From contig CAJGBX010000048.1 in assembly GCA_904501685.1 (NCBI GenBank), positions 1-9,484 on the forward strand: a stretch of DNA of 9,484 nt. Direction: 5' to 3'. The translations under genes were made by a program, and so were the position numbers. The notes beneath the pieces were generated by a model. It did no database searches and was not told the origin of the DNA. It saw only the letters and a list, made by a program, of their open reading frames with translations. This document shows, one piece after another, positions 7,241 to 9,484 of the stretch. Position 1 is the first letter of the stretch. Each line of letters begins with the position of its first letter. The stretch is from Clostridiaceae bacterium (GTDB taxonomy: Bacteria > Bacillota > Clostridia > Oscillospirales > Acutalibacteraceae).

Positions 7241-8126
7241 ACTTGTTGCCGTCTAAACAGATTGAGTTGTCGGTTTCAATATTAAATCCGCCATAATAGC
7301 ACTTAGCTATTACAGTGCCGACGGTATCGGTGCGGTATACCGCCGAACCTATATTATTAAGTCTTTCGATGGCCTTGATGTGCGGATGATTGTAGGTGTT
7401 ACCCTTTCCGCAGGAAATAACCGAAGCCAGAGGTGTAGTGGCTTTCAGAAAAGCTTCGGTAGAGGAGTTTTCACTGCCGTGGTGACCTACTTTCAGAATA
7501 TCGGCATCAATGTTGATTTTTGAATTTATCATTTCCAGCTCAGCCGGTTGCGCGCAGTCACCGGTGAATAGAATAGTGTTAGTAAAGCAATTTACAAGCA
7601 GTGACAGTGACCAATCGTTCATATCACTGTAAACAGCATTTTCATGAGGGTTTAAAGCGGTGATTTCGTAGGTCTCATTTGCTGCAATAACCGTATTGCT
7701 GTTAAGCTTTAAGGTGCGGCAGTTTTCTTTTTCAATAGCAGTGCTTACATCGCGGAAAATCCCGGTGTCAGGCTCAAATTCCGTTGGTATATTCGGCAGG
7801 CAAACGGTTAAGATTTTGAACTTTTTAAAAATATCTTCAGCACCGCCGATGTGGTCCTCGTGCGGATGTGTAAGCACGAAATAATCAAGTGTGTCAATAC
7901 CTAAACGGTTAAGGTGGTTGACAATAAAATCTCCGTCTGCACGGTTGCCGGCATCAATGAGCATAGCTTTGCCGTCGGGAAATAAAACAAGTGAGCAATC
8001 AGCCTGCCCAACATCGAAAAAATAAACAGTCATACTGTCGGATGAAAAAGCGCGGTCTTTTTTACCGCACCCGACAAATGTTAAAGCTAATGAAATTAGA
8101 ATTAAAACCGAAACGATCCGCTTCAT
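7239..8126 (-). CDS. Lipoprotein with ComEC/Rec2-like metallo-beta-lactamase fold
   Basis: This is a 295-residue predicted extracellular lipoprotein. Residues 1-20 form a signal peptide (basic MKR, hydrophobic core) ending in a lipobox TFVGC, with Cys20 as the lipid-bearing residue. The rest is a metallo-beta-lactamase-fold hydrolase. It shows the strand FFDVGQADCSLV (36-47, compare the VGQGD typical of the ComEC-type group), LIDAG (56-60), the metal site HPHEDH (87-92), the late ligand Asp190 in FTGD, VGHHGS (213-218) and NHPH (246-249). In ComEC this domain is linked to DNA uptake and is thought to degrade one strand. Here the domain is alone, without the channel, so the substrate could be nucleic acid or another phosphoester. 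It is first in the operon with pgeF and malQ. ATG at 8126 has AAGAGGG five bases upstream. Confidence 0.88.
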   Translation of the reverse strand: MKRIVSVLILISLALTFVGCGKKDRAFSSDSMTVYFFDVGQADCSLVLFPDGKAMLIDAGNRADGDFIVNHLNRLGIDTLDYFVLTHPHEDHIGGAEDIFKKFKILTVCLPNIPTEFEPDTGIFRDVSTAIEKENCRTLKLNSNTVIAANETYEITALNPHENAVYSDMNDWSLSLLVNCFTNTILFTGDCAQPAELEMINSKINIDADILKVGHHGSENSSTEAFLKATTPLASVISCGKGNTYNHPHIKAIERLNNIGSAVYRTDTVGTVIAKCYYGGFNIETDNSICLDGNK

Positions 8127-8131
8127 ACAAA

Positions 8132-8190
8132 CCCTCTTAAAAACAAGTATAGTATTATTTTATATTTTATTTATATTTTAGTCAAGAGGG
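8132..8190. repeat. Inverted repeat bracketing the minus-strand promoter
   Basis: CCCTCTT at 8132-8138 is the exact complement of AAGAGGG at 8184-8190. The left arm contains the lipoprotein gene's ribosome site and the right arm touches the -35 box. The 45-base spacing holds the whole promoter. Because one arm lies outside the transcript, any role would be at the DNA level. Chance is quite possible for a 7-bp match. Confidence 0.35.
8157..8185 (-). promoter_or_regulatory. Promoter of the lipoprotein-pgeF-malQ operon
   Basis: On the minus strand TTGACT (8185-8180) and TAAAAT (8162-8157) are 17 bases apart, each matching five of six consensus bases. Transcription would start near 8150, about 24 bases before the start codon. 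TATACT at 8153-8148 is a rival -10, but it is 28 bases from this -35. Confidence 0.6.
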
Positions 8191-8306
8191 AAAGAGTATC
8201 ATAACCGTGATTTATTATTTATCAGTTGTTTTGCATGTGTGTTTTTAAAAATAATCAGTATCTAAATTTTTTGCGTTATATTTAATAGTTATGTGTCAAA
8301 AATCGA

Positions 8307-8327
8307 CGAAAAATATTGCATTTTTCG
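8307..8327. repeat. 7-bp inverted repeat just upstream of the -35 box
   Basis: CGAAAAA (8307-8313) and TTTTTCG (8321-8327) are exact complements around TATTGCA. The right arm ends one base before the -35 box of the plus-strand promoter. It could be a protein-binding site or an upstream element. It resembles a terminator stem but has only one C-G/G-C pair set and no following T run. Confidence 0.4.
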
Positions 8328-8328
8328 G

Positions 8329-8357
8329 TTGCTAATGCAAGGCACTTATGGTATAAT
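8329..8357 (+). promoter_or_regulatory. Strong promoter of the polysaccharide locus
   Basis: TTGCTA (8329-8334) and TATAAT (8352-8357) are separated by 17 bases, with TGG directly before the -10 box giving an extended -10. Four of six -35 bases and all -10 bases match consensus. Transcription should start near 8364, leaving an unusually long leader of about 200 bases before the ATG at 8566. Confidence 0.8.
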
Positions 8358-8428
8358 AAATAGAGTATTTTTGCAGTTTTGTCTTTTATGTAAAGTTATA
8401 TGTAATTGCTTTAACGTGCGTGCATTAG
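8332..8428. repeat. Interrupted dyad flanking the -10 box and transcription start
   Basis: CTAATGCA-AG-GCAC (8332-8345) is complementary to GTGC-G-TGCATTAG (8416-8428), giving 12 paired positions around a small asymmetric gap. The left arm overlaps the -35 box and spacer, and the right arm lies in the early leader. Since the left arm is not transcribed, the pairing would matter as two binding half-sites or a DNA loop rather than as RNA. Confidence 0.45.
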
Positions 8429-8468
8429 ATTTTTAGAAATGAAGTTTATAAATTGCGAATTTTGGTTG

Positions 8469-8493
8469 TAGTGAAGGTGGGCAGACCTATCTA
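8469..8493 (+). promoter_or_regulatory. Small leader hairpin before the glycan genes
   Basis: AGGT (8475-8478) pairs with ACCT (8485-8488) around the loop GGGCAG, and outer TAG (8469-8471) pairs with CTA (8491-8493) across a small internal loop. It is the most GC-rich segment of the leader. Exopolysaccharide operons of Firmicutes can be read through by the NusG paralogue LoaP, which binds a leader hairpin. Whether this is such a site is inference. Confidence 0.3.
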
Positions 8494-8565
8494 TTTTATA
8501 AATAAGATTATTCAGATTTTTTCACATCCTTTTGTCAAACAACAAACAGAAAGGCGGATCACTTT

Positions 8566-9111
8566 ATGAATAAAAACTTGTTAGTTGTCGGTGCAGGTAC
8601 ATACGGCGTTGTTGCTTCTGAGATTGCGGCTGACATGGGATGTTTTGAAAAAATAGATTTCGTTGATGATGAAAGAAAAATAACTCCTAATGGCATCGGG
8701 GTCGTTGGTACAACGCAGGATATTAACAAACTGGCAGACCAATACAGTAATATTATTGTGGCGATTGGTAATCCGGAAGTCAGACTTTCTTTGCTGACTA
8801 GAATAAAAGAAGAATCGTCATATCATATAGCTTTTCTTGCTTCCCCTAAAGCGTATGTATCTCCATCGGCACAAATTATGAGTGGCTGTATTATTGAACC
8901 GATGGCAGTTGTACATAACGGATGCGTTTTGAATACAGGGTGTATTATTTCTGCGGGAGCAGTTGTTAATCATGCCAGCGTGTGTTGCGACGGCGTTCAT
9001 GTGGATTGTAATGCGACGGTTGAGGGGTACTGTCTTGTACCTGCGGGAACAAAGATTTGCAGCGGCGAGGTTTACAAACGAAAAGATACTGTAAAGACTG
9101 AGGACATATGA
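8566..9111 (+). CDS. NeuD/PglD-family sugar O- or N-acyltransferase
   Basis: The family transfers an acetyl group from acetyl-CoA to a nucleotide sugar or sialic acid in glycan synthesis. Residues 3-14 (NLLVVGAGTYGV) start the Rossmann-like sugar-nucleotide domain, IVAIGNP (64-70) ends it, and residues 96-168 form left-handed beta-helix hexapeptide repeats. Asn135-His136 match the catalytic NH of PglD, and His145 matches the second conserved His. The acidic residue that normally follows the catalytic His is Ala137. The protein is short (181 residues, usually 200 or more) and lacks the usual C-terminal GVPA-K block. It is rich in cysteine, nine in all. ATG at 8566 has AAAGGCGG eight bases upstream. 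A sugar-phosphate transferase follows after 121 bases. The exact acceptor cannot be told. Confidence 0.85.
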   Translation: MNKNLLVVGAGTYGVVASEIAADMGCFEKIDFVDDERKITPNGIGVVGTTQDINKLADQYSNIIVAIGNPEVRLSLLTRIKEESSYHIAFLASPKAYVSPSAQIMSGCIIEPMAVVHNGCVLNTGCIISAGAVVNHASVCCDGVHVDCNATVEGYCLVPAGTKICSGEVYKRKDTVKTEDI

Positions 9112-9128
9112 TTTGATTTTCAAAGTAG

Positions 9129-9141
9129 TCAGAAAGTCTGA
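9129..9141 (+). repeat. Weak hairpin between the acyltransferase and the sugar transferase
   Basis: TCAGA and TCTGA pair around AAG, with an outer G-T and an A-T pair, 17 bases after the acyltransferase stop. It is followed by GATATTTTAAA, not a proper T run, so it is at best a weak attenuator or an mRNA-stabilising stem. No promoter is evident in the 121-base gap, and I expect cotranscription with the next gene. Confidence 0.25.
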
Positions 9142-9232
9142 TTGATATTTTAAAGCACAAACCAAGGGAAATTGATGGATTAGAATAAACATTTCAAGGC
9201 AGAAAGTAATTTAACGTAGGAGATATTGCGAT

Positions 9233-9484
9233 ATGTATAAGAACGTTATAAAAAGACTTATTGACCTTATTTTATCGGGTGTTGCAATTATTGTCTTGGC
9301 ACTTCCAATGCTGATTATTGCCATTACAATTAAGATCGACGACCCGGGTCCTGCTTTGTTCAAGCAGAAAAGAGTCGGTAAAAAGAAGAATGGGGAAATT
9401 ACATATTTTATGATTTGGAAGTTCCGCAGTATGAAGATGTCCACTCCCCATGACATTCCTACGCATCTTCTTGAAAATCCGGAG
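9233..9484 (+). CDS. Sugar-phosphate transferase, PglC/WbaP type (partial, 5' end)
   Basis: The open frame runs to the window edge: 84 codons from ATG at 9233, with AGGAGA nine bases upstream and an in-frame TAA (9212-9214) excluding any earlier start. This is the N-terminal part of a bacterial sugar transferase (Pfam Bac_transf). Such enzymes load a sugar phosphate from a nucleotide sugar onto undecaprenyl phosphate, the first membrane step of capsule, exopolysaccharide or glycoprotein glycan synthesis. Residues 11-34 form the hydrophobic membrane helix with Pro25, corresponding to the helix-breaking proline of PglC. DDPGPALFKQKRVG (36-49) and WKFRSMKM (62-69) are family signatures, and TPHDIPTHLLENP (71-83) is like clostridial members. 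The catalytic SLDEL region would lie beyond the window. It probably forms one operon with the acyltransferase. Confidence 0.92.
   Translation, partial: MYKNVIKRLIDLILSGVAIIVLALPMLIIAITIKIDDPGPALFKQKRVGKKKNGEITYFMIWKFRSMKMSTPHDIPTHLLENPE

Larger units (their letters stand above)
8127..8565. other. AT-rich 439-base intergenic region between divergent operons
   Basis: No reading frame in this stretch looks like a gene. It holds the minus-strand promoter on the left, a set of inverted repeats at about 8307-8428, a strong plus-strand promoter at 8329-8357, and then about 200 bases of leader before the acyltransferase gene at 8566. The leader has one GC-containing hairpin (8469-8493) and no convincing terminator. 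I see no tRNA or known riboswitch. Confidence 0.7.

Noticed and set aside
7230..7242. GTG at 7242 as the pgeF start, giving a 4-base overlap with the upstream gene
   Set aside because: It has no ribosome site, whereas ATG at 7230 has GAGGTG correctly spaced.
8500..8525. AATAA-GA-TTATT followed by a T run in the leader as an intrinsic terminator
   Set aside because: The stem has only A-T pairs and a two-base loop, so it would be too unstable to terminate transcription.
8818..9192. Minus-strand 124-codon frame opposite the acyltransferase gene
   Set aside because: It lies opposite a gene with clear NeuD/PglD motifs and has no recognisable protein features.
1..9484. CRISPR array, insertion sequence, tRNA or integration site
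   Set aside because: No regularly spaced repeats, transposase or recombinase motifs, cloverleaf or target duplications were found on either strand.

Overview
The window looks like part of a chromosome from a low-to-mid GC Gram-positive anaerobe of the Clostridia, probably a gut Oscillospiraceae/Ruminococcaceae-like member. This is an inference from strong AGGAGG-type ribosome sites, sigma-A style promoters with TGn extended -10 boxes, an SPF/GGQ release factor 2, a lipoprotein signal and a clostridial-type phosphoglycosyl transferase. No mobile element, CRISPR array, tRNA or rRNA is visible.

Layout from left to right. (1) Positions 9-43 hold a strong bidirectional terminator. (2) Positions 57-2657 on the minus strand encode a 10-TM P-type ATPase with the overall plan of the calcium (P2) group. 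The phosphorylation motif is intact, but almost every other family signature and the ion-ligand positions of M5/M6 are altered. Its promoter contains a perfect 16-bp palindrome and its ribosome site lies inside a small hairpin. (3) Positions 2826-4886 on the plus strand are a two-gene translation operon: prmA (TTG start) and prfB (a single frame, without the usual programmed frameshift). (4) Positions 4893-4949 are a long bidirectional terminator that serves two converging operons and overlaps the malQ stop codon. (5) Positions 4948-8126 on the minus strand are a three-gene operon running from a lipoprotein metallo-beta-lactamase-fold protein to pgeF (peptidoglycan editing factor) to malQ (4-alpha-glucanotransferase), with a promoter at about 8157-8185. 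(6) Positions 8127-8565 are a 439-base AT-rich intergenic region with inverted repeats, a near-consensus plus-strand promoter and a leader of about 200 nt. (7) From 8566 to the right edge a surface-polysaccharide or glycan locus begins: a NeuD/PglD-type acyltransferase, then the first 84 codons of a PglC/WbaP-type sugar-phosphate transferase cut off by the window end.

How the parts fit. The central genes are housekeeping functions: ribosomal protein methylation, translation termination, maltodextrin metabolism and cell-wall quality control. The two parts that deserve attention are the motif-divergent ATPase, which is intact and has its own promoter and so is unlikely to be a decaying gene, and the regulated-looking region before the polysaccharide genes. 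No wholly new multi-gene system can be demonstrated from this sequence.
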